Source of the DNA: an uncultured Planococcus sp.
GTDB taxonomy: Bacteria > Bacillota > Bacilli > Bacillales_A > Planococcaceae
Reading direction: 5' to 3'
Length of the DNA stretch: 64,000 nt
Assembly: GCA_947502505.1 (NCBI GenBank)
Contig: CANNAE010000002.1
Span: 434,001-498,000, forward strand
The position numbers and the translations under genes are program-made. Below the pieces are notes generated by a model. The model did no database searches. It was not told the DNA's origin and was given only the letters and a program-made list of their open reading frames with translations. This document shows, piece after piece, positions 9,264 through 17,168 of this stretch (position 1 is its first letter; every line of letters starts with the position of its first letter).

Positions 9264-9506
9264 CTATTCCCCATACAGCTCTTGATCTTTTTTATTGCTT
9301 AAACGGATGTAGTACGGAAACAGCACGATGAGCAACAGCCCAATCGCCCCGCTCATATACCCAAGCCCCATCAAAAACCCGCCATTCTTAAATGATACAT
9401 ATTGACGCTTGCCACAATATGGGCAAGTTTTGCCGTCCTTTGCCATGCCCAGTTTCCAGATGTCTTTCGCTTTCCAGTTAACTCCGCAATTTGTGCAATG
9501 TGCCAT
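9264..9506 (-). CDS. Small CxxC-20-CxxC membrane protein (TIGR04104-like)
   Basis: 80 aa. The N-terminal half has two CxxC pairs (C4/C7 and C28/C31) about 20 residues apart, expected to bind one zinc; the C-terminal half has a long hydrophobic stretch of one or two membrane segments (about 43-67) and a charged tail. This architecture matches the Bacillales 'cxxc_20_cxxc' family of unknown function. Good ribosome site (AAGGAGTG). First gene of a likely two-gene unit with the S51 peptidase. Confidence 0.8.
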   Translation of the reverse strand: MAHCTNCGVNWKAKDIWKLGMAKDGKTCPYCGKRQYVSFKNGGFLMGLGYMSGAIGLLLIVLFPYYIRLSNKKDQELYGE

Positions 9507-9621
9507 TATTAATCACTCCTTACTGCTAATTACGCTTTAATCCATATAAAGTTTCAAATGATCAAAGAAAGCCAACTAGACACAGATTCTTTACAAATCC
9601 CGACTAATTCTATTACACTCC

Positions 9622-9649
9622 ATCTATTCAAGTAATTATTTGAATAGAT
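9622..9649 (+). promoter_or_regulatory. 28-bp palindromic operator of the ArsR-rhodanese gene
   Basis: Arms ATCTATTCAA (9622-9631) and TTGAATAGAT (9640-9649) are perfect complements, and the 8-base centre is also nearly symmetric, giving 13 of 14 pairs. It ends 3 bases before the GTG start at 9653. ArsR/SmtB repressors bind such imperfect 12-2-12 repeats, so autoregulation is very likely. Confidence 0.82.
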
Positions 9650-9652
9650 GGG

Positions 9653-10336
9653 GTGAACAAGATCGAAGCACGGGAATTCAAAAACTTTGCTTACGGGCAT
9701 TTTACGAAAATCAGCAAAGCTTTATCGAGCCCAAAACGTTTTGAGCTGCTCGATTATTTGGCGCAGGGGCCGAAAACGGTTGATCGCCTGGCGAAAGAGA
9801 CACATATGTCGGTGGCGAATACTTCACAGCATCTGCAAGCATTGCGTGAAGCGCGTCTCGTCACTTCTTCGAAAGTAAAGAATCATCATTATTATGAACT
9901 TGCCGATAATGAAGTCGCCGAATTATTGCAGTTGACGAAACGGCTCGCTGAACGGCAATTTCCCGATATGGGCGAGGTCCGGACATTGGAAACGACAGCG
10001 GGCGGTTCGGTCCCGGTCATGTCCTCGGCCGATGCATTGGAAGAAGTGGCTAGCGGACGCGCGATATTGATCGACGTGCGGGCTGAAGATGAGTACGCCA
10101 GCCGCCACTTGACGCATGCCGTGTCGATTCCGTTAGCACAGCTCGAAGAAAAACTGGAACACTTGCCGATTGGCAAGAAAGTCATTGCCTATTGCCGGGG
10201 CGCTTATTGCCTGTACGCGAGTGATGCTGTACGTTTTCTGCGCGAACGCGGGTTTGAAGCGTACCGCTTAGACGAAGGGCCGGCAACTTCGGCCATTTCC
10301 CAGGAACTCGATACAGCCGGTGGGAAAATTTTATGA
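9653..10336 (+). CDS. ArsR-family regulator fused to a rhodanese domain
   Basis: 227 aa. Residues 10-95 are an ArsR winged-helix domain (SSPKRFELLDYLAQG, then SVANTSQHLQALREARLV). Residues about 115-225 are a rhodanese domain with the Cys-centred active loop YCRGAYC near residue 183, able in principle to carry a persulfide. Start is GTG at 9653; an in-frame TGA at 9641 forbids a longer form, and no good ribosome site is visible because the operator occupies that place. The stop overlaps the ATG of the MFS gene by 4 bases (ATGA). It probably represses its own two-gene operon in response to sulfur species or a metalloid; the inducer is unknown. Confidence 0.92.
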   Translation: MNKIEAREFKNFAYGHFTKISKALSSPKRFELLDYLAQGPKTVDRLAKETHMSVANTSQHLQALREARLVTSSKVKNHHYYELADNEVAELLQLTKRLAERQFPDMGEVRTLETTAGGSVPVMSSADALEEVASGRAILIDVRAEDEYASRHLTHAVSIPLAQLEEKLEHLPIGKKVIAYCRGAYCLYASDAVRFLRERGFEAYRLDEGPATSAISQELDTAGGKIL

Positions 10337-11559
10337 GAACCATCCAATTTGGCATTAAAGAAAATCTCGTTCAGTTTCTCTTGCTTGTGCTGACCAACTT
10401 TTTCGTCGGCTCGATGGTCGGGCTCGAACGAACCGTCCTGCCGATTATCGGCGAAGAAGAGTTCGGGCTCGCTTCAGCGAGTGCGGCGCTGTCGTTCATC
10501 ATCAGCTTTGGCTTCTCAAAAGCAATCGTCAATTACTTTGCGGGTGCCATCGCAGACCGCCTTGGCCGCAAGAAAGTGCTGATCGTCGGATGGAGCGCCG
10601 GACTTTTCGTACCGCTGCTCGTCATTTTCGCCGATGCCTGGTGGATGATCGTTGTGGCTAATATTTTCCTCGGCATCAATCAAGGCCTCGCCTGGTCGAT
10701 GACGGTCAATATGAAAATCGACCTCGCGAAGCCGACACAGCGTGGCCTTGCAGTTGGTCTCAACGAATTTGCAGGCTATACGGGCGTTGCCGTAATGGCA
10801 GCCTTATCCGGTTACGTCGCTGCGACTTTCTCGAACCGTCCCGAACCGTTTTATATCGGGTTGGCGGTTGTTGCTATCGGCCTTATGCTATCGTTTCTCG
10901 TCCGCGACACCGGCGAACATTTAAAGCGCCAGGCCAAATCGTCATCACAAGACGCAGCCCTATCCGCAGGTGAAGTGTTCAAGCGCACGGCGTTTAAAAA
11001 TCCAACGCTGTCGACCGCGACCTTTGCCGGGCTTTCCACGAATTTAAAAGACGGCATGGCGTGGGGCTTGTTTCCGCTATTTTTCGTCGGTGTCGGGCTG
11101 AGCGTTCCGGAAATCGGTTTACTTGTCGCTTTGTATCCGGCTGCTTGGGGCTTTTTCCAATTGTTCACGGGGTTCTTGAGCGACCGCTGGGGCCGGAAAT
11201 GGCTGATCGCCGGCGGCATGTGGCTGCAGGCTGCCTCTCTTTGGCTATTGCTGATGGTCGACCAATACAGCTTATGGATTTTGGCTTCCATTCTTCTCGG
11301 CCTCGGGACGGCGATGGTCTATCCAACTTTACAGGCAGCGATTAGCGACGTGGCTGCACCTTCTTGGCGTGCTTCTTCAATGGGCGTCTACCGTTCATTC
11401 CGCGACAGCGGCTATGCATTCGGCGCATTATTCGCCGGCATTTTGACCGACGTCATCAATGTCGAATGGGCGATCGGCTTGGTTGCCCTTCTCCCGATGA
11501 TTGCCGGTGTGATGGCTGCTTGGCGCATGAAAGAGACGCTCCCGGCGAAAGCGCACTAG
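10333..11559 (+). CDS. MFS transporter paired with the ArsR-rhodanese regulator
   Basis: Major facilitator superfamily permease, 408 aa, 12 predicted membrane segments. The loop 2-3 motif reads GAIADRLGRKK (about 73-83), and the equivalent second-half motif is GFLSDRWGRKW. Translation is coupled to the upstream regulator through an ATGA overlap. Efflux of a toxic anion or drug under control of the ArsR-rhodanese protein is inferred from context; the substrate cannot be read from the sequence. Confidence 0.9.
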   Translation: MRTIQFGIKENLVQFLLLVLTNFFVGSMVGLERTVLPIIGEEEFGLASASAALSFIISFGFSKAIVNYFAGAIADRLGRKKVLIVGWSAGLFVPLLVIFADAWWMIVVANIFLGINQGLAWSMTVNMKIDLAKPTQRGLAVGLNEFAGYTGVAVMAALSGYVAATFSNRPEPFYIGLAVVAIGLMLSFLVRDTGEHLKRQAKSSSQDAALSAGEVFKRTAFKNPTLSTATFAGLSTNLKDGMAWGLFPLFFVGVGLSVPEIGLLVALYPAAWGFFQLFTGFLSDRWGRKWLIAGGMWLQAASLWLLLMVDQYSLWILASILLGLGTAMVYPTLQAAISDVAAPSWRASSMGVYRSFRDSGYAFGALFAGILTDVINVEWAIGLVALLPMIAGVMAAWRMKETLPAKAH

Positions 11560-11584
11560 CTGAAGAAAACCGATTGCAACAATA

Positions 11585-11617
11585 TAAAAAAACCGCCAGA
11601 AATTTTCTGGCGGCTTT
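11585..11617. terminator. Bidirectional terminator between MFS gene and zinc-starvation operon
   Basis: CCGCCAGAA/TTCTGGCGG hairpin with A-rich left and T-rich right flanks, between convergent genes ending at 11559 and 11636. Confidence 0.85.
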
Positions 11618-11635
11618 TGTGTATTGTGATGGGAT

Positions 11636-11989
11636 TCATTCACTGATGAACAGAAAAACCTGCTTGTCTTCCTGCCCCGCATTGTCGGCGAAGCGCTCTG
11701 TGTAGTCTAGCCATTTGGCACGTTCTTGGCGGGCTTCAATTTTATCGCCGAGTTCCGCTTCGATTGCTTGCATCATGGCGGCAATTTCCTTGAACGAACG
11801 GTTGAAGCGGTAAGCCGCCTGCTCGAATGGCGAATGAAGCACCAACAGCTGGCGAAATTCCTCCACAGTATCCGCTTGTTCAGCCAGTGCGTCTTCCAGT
11901 TCGGTGATGAAGCGGTATAATTGCCGCTGCTCTTCACCCAGTCTCGCCACTTCGCTTTTCAGCAAATAAGCAATCATGCCGTCGTTCAT
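11636..11989 (-). CDS. Unknown helical protein, last gene of the Zur-box operon
   Basis: 117 aa, not recognised. Predicted mostly alpha-helical, rich in Glu, Ala and Gln, no Cys, no signal peptide or membrane segment. GGAG precedes the ATG. It starts 23 bases after the rpsN stop codon and before any terminator, so it is probably co-transcribed with the GTPase, L33 and S14 genes from the Zur-boxed promoter. That context suggests a role in zinc limitation, but nothing in the sequence itself shows this. Confidence 0.7.
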   Translation of the reverse strand: MNDGMIAYLLKSEVARLGEEQRQLYRFITELEDALAEQADTVEEFRQLLVLHSPFEQAAYRFNRSFKEIAAMMQAIEAELGDKIEARQERAKWLDYTERFADNAGQEDKQVFLFISE

Positions 11990-12012
11990 AGTCCCACTCC
12001 TCTTTTACTATC

Positions 12013-12282
12013 TTACCAACTCGATTTTTTAACGCCGGGAATTTGCCCTTTATGTGCGAGGTCGCGGAATGCGATGCGGGACATGCCGAATTTGCGCATG
12101 AAGCCGCGCGGGCGCCCAGTCACTTCACAACGGTTCTTCAAGCGGGTCGGCGAAGAATCTTTCGGCAATTTTGCCAATGCTTCGTAATCGCCTTGCGCTT
12201 TCAGTTCTTTGCGGAGTTCCGCATAGCGCGCCACCATTTCTCGTTGTTTTTTATCGCGTGCTACTTTTGATTTCTTGGCCAT
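12013..12282 (-). CDS. rpsN: Zinc-independent ribosomal protein S14 paralogue
   Basis: Small-subunit ribosomal protein uS14, 89 aa, the long form that lacks the CxxC...CxxC zinc ribbon (only one Cys, in [11 protein letters not shown]). Conserved [16 protein letters not shown] and the C-terminal [11 protein letters not shown] are present. ATG at 12282 has AGAGGAG 7 bases upstream. In Bacillus the equivalent gene (yhzA) is induced by zinc starvation and replaces the zinc form; here it sits between the L33 paralogue and an unknown gene, downstream of a Zur box. Confidence 0.95.
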   Translation of the reverse strand: MAKKSKVARDKKQREMVARYAELRKELKAQGDYEALAKLPKDSSPTRLKNRCEVTGRPRGFMRKFGMSRIAFRDLAHKGQIPGVKKSSW

Positions 12283-12321
12283 CAATAGGCTCCTCTCTAT
12301 TATGCAATAATTTTTAGCGGA

Positions 12322-12471
12322 TTACTTTGTTTCGCGGTGCAAAGTTACTTTTTTCAAGCGCGGGCAGTATTTTTTCAATTCGATGCGCTCCGGGTTATTG
12401 CGCTTGTTTTTCGTCGTCGAATAATTGCGGTCGCCTGTTTCGGTGCAGGCCAGTGTAATATTCACTCTCAT
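12322..12471 (-). CDS. rpmG: Zinc-independent ribosomal protein L33 paralogue
   Basis: Large-subunit protein bL33, only 49 aa. The usual two CxxC pairs are reduced to single cysteines (C9 in LACTETG, C36 in KKYCPR), so it is a zinc-free (C-minus) form. Ends in the conserved [15 protein letters not shown] lies 7 bases before the ATG. Seventeen bases follow the GTPase stop codon, so it is part of the zinc-starvation operon. Confidence 0.95.
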   Translation of the reverse strand: MRVNITLACTETGDRNYSTTKNKRNNPERIELKKYCPRLKKVTLHRETK

Positions 12472-12487
12472 ATTAGTTCCTCCTTTT

Positions 12488-13606
12488 TTAATGGGTCATG
12501 GCTGTTTGCGGCAACGGATCATTGAACCCGCTCCAGTCTTCAGCCAGCTCTTGTTGCGTCAGCAAGCAGTTATCCAAAGATTGAATGATCTCTTGTTGGT
12601 CCATTTGAATGCCGATCAGCACCAGCTCGGTCATTTTCACGCCGTACGTTTCGTCCCACGCTCCGGCTGTCTCAAGGCTTGTAGCAGGCCCTGCCTGGGA
12701 TAATAACGTGGCCGTCTCGTCACGTGTCGCGATGCGCAAAAATCCTTTGGCACGGACCACTTCCACCGGCCAGTCCATGATCCAGTGGAACAAGCGCTCC
12801 GGATGAAATGGTGTTTGGCTGCGGTAAACGAAGGAAGCGATGCCATATTCTTCGGTTTCCGGCACATGCTCTTCGTTCAGCTCTTTGATCCATCCCGCGC
12901 CTTGGCTCGCTTTGTCCAAATCGAAGCGTTCGGTATTGAGCACTTCAGAAAGCGGCACCTGTGAATGTTTGGTGCTTAGAATATTGGCCGAAGGGTTCAA
13001 GGCACGCAGGACGCCATAGAGCTCATCCGCTTTTTGATCCGTGAGCTGATCGGTTTTGTTCAATAGGATGACATCTGCAAATTCGATCTGGTCGATGAGC
13101 AAATCGGCAATTTCCCGTTCATCGGTTTCTGTTGCGCCTTCTTTTCGGTCGAGCAAAGTTTCACCGGAAGCGAAATCGCGCCAGAAGCCATAGCCATCAA
13201 CGACCGTTACCATCGTATCGAGCCGGCACATCGCAGACAGGTCCACGCCGAGCGTGTCGTCCATATAGCTGAAGGTCTGTGCGACCGGTACCGGCTCACT
13301 GATGCCGGACGATTCGATGACGATGTAATCGATCTCGCCCTGTTCCACCAACTTTTTAACTTCTACGATCAAGTCTTCGCGCAAAGTACAGCAAATGCAG
13401 CCATTTTGCATTTCGACCAGCTTTTCTTCCGTGCGGGAAAATCCGCCGTTTTGGACGAGCGCACCATCGATATTCACTTCGCTCATATCGTTGACGATGA
13501 CTGCGACTTTCAATCCGTCCCGATTCGCCAGGATATGATTCAATAGCGTCGTCTTTCCCGCGCCTAGGTATCCACTCAATACAGTAATGGGGATGCGCTT
13601 ATCCAT
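12488..13606 (-). CDS. zagA: COG0523 zinc-starvation GTPase (YciC/ZagA-like)
   Basis: SIMIBI-class GTPase and putative zinc metallochaperone, 372 aa. Walker A GYLGAGKT (12-19), the metal-binding CxCC motif GCICC (C70, C72, C73), the Walker B-like ESSGISEP (about 100) and guanine-recognition NKTD (about 195), then the CobW C-terminal domain. Start chosen at MDKRIPI, with AGGGAG 9 bases upstream. It is the first gene of an operon with zinc-free L33 and S14 and is preceded by a near-consensus Zur box overlapping the transcription start. ZagA of Bacillus supports folate synthesis during zinc limitation; the client protein here is not known. Confidence 0.93.
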   Translation of the reverse strand: MDKRIPITVLSGYLGAGKTTLLNHILANRDGLKVAVIVNDMSEVNIDGALVQNGGFSRTEEKLVEMQNGCICCTLREDLIVEVKKLVEQGEIDYIVIESSGISEPVPVAQTFSYMDDTLGVDLSAMCRLDTMVTVVDGYGFWRDFASGETLLDRKEGATETDEREIADLLIDQIEFADVILLNKTDQLTDQKADELYGVLRALNPSANILSTKHSQVPLSEVLNTERFDLDKASQGAGWIKELNEEHVPETEEYGIASFVYRSQTPFHPERLFHWIMDWPVEVVRAKGFLRIATRDETATLLSQAGPATSLETAGAWDETYGVKMTELVLIGIQMDQQEIIQSLDNCLLTQQELAEDWSGFNDPLPQTAMTH

Positions 13607-13637
13607 ATTATCTAACTCCCTTATTGGTTCAATCAAC

Positions 13638-13658
13638 AAATCGTAACGATTACGTTTT
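13638..13658 (-). promoter_or_regulatory. Zur box of the zagA-rpmG-rpsN operon
   Basis: 21-bp site with core TCGTAACGATTACG, matching the Bacillus Zur consensus (TCGTAATnATTACGA with A/T flanks) at 19 of 21 positions. It lies right after the -10 element of the operon promoter, where a repressor would block initiation. Confidence 0.9.
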
Positions 13659-13660
13659 AT

Positions 13661-13689
13661 ATATTAAAGCGCTTTGCTCATTTGTGCAA
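13661..13689 (-). promoter_or_regulatory. Promoter of the zagA operon
   Basis: On the minus strand, TTGCAC (13684-13689) and TAATAT (13661-13666) are spaced 17 bp; the Zur box follows immediately. Confidence 0.75.
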
Positions 13690-13791
13690 GTATTTTTCCA
13701 CACAATCTCCATTGTTCTATTTTTCGTCTGGTGTCTTCCCTTGCTGAAATCCCTTGTCATTTCCGCTCCCACCATGTATGCTTTGTGTAAT

Positions 13792-13812
13792 AAATCGTAA
13801 TTATTACTATTT
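13792..13812 (+). promoter_or_regulatory. Second Zur box, upstream of the flavoprotein gene
   Basis: 21-bp site with core TCGTAATTATTACT, differing from the Zur consensus at essentially one position. It lies 69 bases before the flavoprotein start and about 135 bp from the first Zur box in the divergent promoter region. Confidence 0.87.
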
Positions 13813-13880
13813 GAAAATCAAATGAATGCGGGCTTTATGACAATGCTCAGCTTATTACATTTTCAACGCTTGGGAGAGAA

Positions 13881-15062
13881 ATGCTTATGCATACATGGAT
13901 CATTATCGGCGGCGGCATCCAGGGAATGACGCTGGCGACTTTTTTACGGAAGCAAAAAGGAATAGCGCCTGAAGAGATGGCCATCATCGATCCGCACAAA
14001 GAACCGTTGTCCGAATGGAGGCGCTGCACTGAAGCCATCTCCATGCCCTTTTTGCGCTCGCCTTTTGTCCACCATCTTGACGTGAACCCCTTTTCTTTGA
14101 ATCACCATGCCAAAGCGAGTCCCTTTAGTGAAGAGGCCTCGTTTCTCGGGAGATTTAAGCGGCCGTCTTTATTGCTTTTCCATGAACATTGCGAGCATTT
14201 GATGCGAGAACAAGAAATCCGCCGCAGCTGGATCCAAGGCCGGGTCGCGTCGGTCAAGCGCTCAGAAGATGGCTGGCAAGTCTTATTAGAGAACGGGACA
14301 ACTGTCTCAGGTGCCAATATCGTCCTTGCGATCGGCGCCGGCGAACAATTGCACTGGCCTGAATGGGCCCAACAATTAAGGGCGGAATCTCCGGGTTCGG
14401 TCTTCCACGTATTCGACCGTGAACGTCCGGACTTCGACGCTTCGCAAGCGCCATTTACGATTATCGGGGGCGGCATCACAGCTGTCCATTTGGCCTTGAA
14501 GCTTCATAAGCAGTTTCCCGGGCAAGTGACCTTGTTGAAGCGCCATCCGTTCCGCGTGCATGATTTCGATAGCGACCCGGGATGGCTTGGCCCGAAATAC
14601 CAACAAGCTTTCCACAAAACGCGTTCTTATGTACGCCGCCGCCAGATGATTGCGGCCGCTCGCCGAAAAGGCTCTATCCCCCGGGACTTGAATGCTAAAT
14701 TACGCAAGCAAATCCGGCAGTTTCCAGGGTTAGTCGCTGACGGCCATGTTCACGAAGCCAAGCGGCAGCACGGTATCACTTCGCTCATCGACGAACATGG
14801 CGGCCTGATCCATCAAACCGGTACCGTCATTCTCGCGACTGGCTTTCAACCAAATCTGCCGGGAAGTGAATGGCTGGCGCCCGTTATCGAAGAACAGCAT
14901 TTAAAATGTGCCGAATGCGGCTATCCTGTGGTCACGCACACTTTGCAATGGGGCCCTGGGCTTTATGTGATGGGGCCGCTTGCAGAACTGGAAGTCGGGC
15001 CGATCGCACGCAATATTTCCGGCGCGCGCGAAGCCGCTTCACGCATTCTCCAAGCACATTAA
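13881..15062 (+). CDS. FAD/NAD(P)-binding oxidoreductase, probably Zur-regulated
   Basis: 393 aa, two-dinucleotide-fold flavoprotein resembling the SidA/IucD-like and FAD-NAD(P)-binding families. FAD motif IIGGGIQGM (about 8-16), NADPH motif IIGGGITAVHLALK (about 192-205), and an LATGFQPN motif near 318 that is typical of N-hydroxylating monooxygenases. Start is the ATG at 13881; a second ATG at 13887 fits the GGGAG ribosome site about as well. A Zur box upstream suggests induction when zinc is scarce. A role in making or recycling a metal ligand is possible, but no biosynthetic partners are present. Confidence 0.83.
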   Translation: MLMHTWIIIGGGIQGMTLATFLRKQKGIAPEEMAIIDPHKEPLSEWRRCTEAISMPFLRSPFVHHLDVNPFSLNHHAKASPFSEEASFLGRFKRPSLLLFHEHCEHLMREQEIRRSWIQGRVASVKRSEDGWQVLLENGTTVSGANIVLAIGAGEQLHWPEWAQQLRAESPGSVFHVFDRERPDFDASQAPFTIIGGGITAVHLALKLHKQFPGQVTLLKRHPFRVHDFDSDPGWLGPKYQQAFHKTRSYVRRRQMIAAARRKGSIPRDLNAKLRKQIRQFPGLVADGHVHEAKRQHGITSLIDEHGGLIHQTGTVILATGFQPNLPGSEWLAPVIEEQHLKCAECGYPVVTHTLQWGPGLYVMGPLAELEVGPIARNISGAREAASRILQAH

Positions 15063-15092
15063 AAACCCTGCCATCGCGACAGGGTTCTTCTC
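15061..15092. terminator. Bidirectional terminator between flavoprotein and uvrX genes
   Basis: AACCCTG/CAGGGTT hairpin with an 8-10 base loop between convergent genes ending at 15062 and 15106; T-rich on both sides. Confidence 0.8.
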
Positions 15093-15105
15093 TATTCCAA
15101 GCGTG

Positions 15106-16362
15106 TTATTTTTTATGCCCGCCGATCAGTTTCGTGCGGTCGATCGCCGTACCTGCCTCTGTTCCGGAAACACCCCGGTAAATCGCCGTCGGGCCATGCT
15201 TGCGCTTGATTGCATCCATCGCCGCGCCCAGGCGACGCCTTTGCCATTTATCCGCTTCGAACAAGCTCAGCTGCATTGAGGTTTCGTCTTCCAGATTGGT
15301 GATGGACAGGGAGATCTGCCGGACGGGCTGGCCTGTGTAAAACTCCCGGAACAGCTCTTTGCATATGGCATAGATCTTCAAGGTATCGTTGGTCGCTTCG
15401 TCGATCGAACGCGAGCGCGAGAATCCGCCGCCGAACGAGGTTTTGCTGTAGCTCATGCCGAGATGAATCGTGCGCCCTGCCATGCGCGCTTCCCTGGTGC
15501 GCATCGCCACATCTTCGCACATCTCCAGCACAATCGTCAGGATGTCTTCTCGCGTTTCGTAATCGCGGTAAAGAATCTGGCCTTTCCCAAAACTTTTCTG
15601 CCCTTCGATGAGCAGCGAGCCAAGTTCTGAGTAATCGATGCCTCGGGCGTGCTGGTGCAGCTGATGGCCCATGATGCCAAAACGGCCTTCAAGCCGTTTA
15701 ACATCCGCCCGCGCCAAATCGCCAACTGTGAAGATCCCCATATTATTCAGGTTGCGCTCCATCTTGCTGCCAATGCCCCACATCTTGCTGAGCGGGGAAA
15801 CCGGCCATAATTTTCTTGGCACGTCTTTCATCGTCCAATGCGCGAGCCCTCTTTTCTTGCCTTCCAAATCGAGCGCGAGCTTTGCCAGCAGCATATTTGG
15901 GCCGATGCCGACCGCGGACGGCAAACCGAACTGGCTCATGATGGAATCCTGCATGTCGATCGCTGCTTTTTCCGGAGTGCCATATAAATGAACGATGCCC
16001 GACAAATCGATAAAGCTCTCATCGACGCTATAGACATGGATGTCTTCTTTTGGGACGTACTGGGCGAACAACTCTGTAATCGCCATTGAGATCTCCAAGT
16101 AAAACTGCATTCTCGGCTCAATGAGCAGGATATCGGGATGGTCTGGAATTTCGAACAGCCTCGTACCCGTTCTGACACCAAAGCGTTTTTTCATTTCTGG
16201 AGAGGCTGCGAGCACGACACTGCCTTTTCGTTCCTGATTGCTGACGATGGCAATGCAGGCTTCCATCGGATCGAGGCCATGTTCGACCGCTGAACAGCTT
16301 GCGTAAAAGCTGCGCATATCGATGCAAGCGATGTAGCGGGGCTTTCCTGATTGTTTTGCCAT
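15106..16362 (-). CDS. uvrX: Y-family DNA polymerase, UvrX/YqjW type
   Basis: Translesion DNA polymerase of the UmuC/DinB superfamily, 418 aa. The palm active-site elements are CIDMRSFYASC near the N-terminus and VYSVDESFIDLSG near residue 120; helix-hairpin-helix residues follow near 190-215, and the little-finger domain ends in a beta-clamp-like QLSLF motif. GGAG is 7 bases before the ATG at 16362. A palindromic LexA box lies just upstream, so SOS induction is expected. Bacillus homologues occur both on the chromosome (yqjW) and in phage SPbeta (uvrX). Confidence 0.94.
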   Translation of the reverse strand: MAKQSGKPRYIACIDMRSFYASCSAVEHGLDPMEACIAIVSNQERKGSVVLAASPEMKKRFGVRTGTRLFEIPDHPDILLIEPRMQFYLEISMAITELFAQYVPKEDIHVYSVDESFIDLSGIVHLYGTPEKAAIDMQDSIMSQFGLPSAVGIGPNMLLAKLALDLEGKKRGLAHWTMKDVPRKLWPVSPLSKMWGIGSKMERNLNNMGIFTVGDLARADVKRLEGRFGIMGHQLHQHARGIDYSELGSLLIEGQKSFGKGQILYRDYETREDILTIVLEMCEDVAMRTREARMAGRTIHLGMSYSKTSFGGGFSRSRSIDEATNDTLKIYAICKELFREFYTGQPVRQISLSITNLEDETSMQLSLFEADKWQRRRLGAAMDAIKRKHGPTAIYRGVSGTEAGTAIDRTKLIGGHKK

Positions 16363-16377
16363 GTCGCCACTCCTATT

Positions 16378-16393
16378 AAGAACATTTGTTCTT
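16378..16393 (-). promoter_or_regulatory. LexA (DinR) box of uvrX
   Basis: AAGAACATTTGTTCTT: perfect 7-2-7 palindrome containing the Bacillus LexA pattern GAAC-N4-GTTC, 16 bases before the uvrX start. Confidence 0.88.
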
Positions 16394-16488
16394 ATTTTAT
16401 GCGAAAAGCGGAAAAGCGGCAAGAGGCATAACAGAAAAATTTAAGAAAGGCTTGGCCGCAAGTGTACGACACCTATTGCCAGCCACTC

Positions 16489-16522
16489 AAAAAACCCAAC
16501 TCCTTGTCAGGAATTGGGCTTT
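16489..16522 (-). terminator. Terminator of the glycosyltransferase-tetR operon
   Basis: CCCAA-TCCT/AGGA-TTGGG hairpin with a T run on the minus strand, about 30 bases beyond the TetR stop codon. Confidence 0.8.
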
Positions 16523-16552
16523 CGTATTTATCGATAGGTGTGTATCGAGAGT

Positions 16553-17164
16553 TTAGGAGTGTACGATTCCTTTCTCTAATAACGCAATAAGTTTTTCCGA
16601 CTTTTCGACAATCGATTCGCTGATGTCCGCCTCAGACTCTTCACCATATCCAGTTGCAAGGCTCGTCGTCAGCTGATAAATACATTCAGCTATATACGAT
16701 GCATCCAAGTCCGGAGCAAGCTCCCCTGAAGCGATGCCGTCGAGGAGTAGCTCTTCGTACAGGCTTACCATATTGGGCCGATCTTCTCCCAACATAGCTT
16801 GCATCAGCTCGGTATTTGCATAAAAACTCTTGGCGATTTTTTCGTATAGAGGGTGATGCGCCGCAAACAAAGCTCCTGCCTTTATAAATTCCCGCAAGCT
16901 ATCAAAAAAAGGAGCTGACTCCCTATTGAACAAAGGAGCCATATACAGCTGCTTTTGTTTCTTAATCGTCGACAGTAGGTAAAGGTATACATCTTCTTTG
17001 TCCTCAAAATAATCGTAAAAGCTGCTTCTCGGAACGCCGGCCGCCTTTATAATGGCCGCTATTTTAACTTCTTCAAATGTTGCTTTCGCAAATTCCTGCA
17101 TAGCGGCGGCTATTAAACGATCTTGTTTTTGCTCTGTCAATTTGAAAAACGTTGATTTTGGCAT
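16553..17164 (-). CDS. TetR/AcrR-family regulator
   Basis: 203 aa. N-terminal TetR helix-turn-helix with FEEVKIAAIIKAAGVPRSSFYDYF (recognition helix around 40-55) and a variable ligand-binding domain. It starts 4 bases after the glycosyltransferase stop, so it is the second gene of that operon. A 19-bp palindrome downstream of the operon promoter is the likely operator, giving joint control of the glycosyltransferase and itself. Ligand unknown. Confidence 0.92.
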   Translation of the reverse strand: MPKSTFFKLTEQKQDRLIAAAMQEFAKATFEEVKIAAIIKAAGVPRSSFYDYFEDKEDVYLYLLSTIKKQKQLYMAPLFNRESAPFFDSLREFIKAGALFAAHHPLYEKIAKSFYANTELMQAMLGEDRPNMVSLYEELLLDGIASGELAPDLDASYIAECIYQLTTSLATGYGEESEADISESIVEKSEKLIALLEKGIVHS

Positions 17165-17168
17165 TTCT

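Noticed and set aside
16464..16546. Inverted repeat CGACACCTAT/ATAGGTGTGT around the TetR terminator
   Set aside because: The arms are imperfect and far apart, and the nested terminator explains the structure better.
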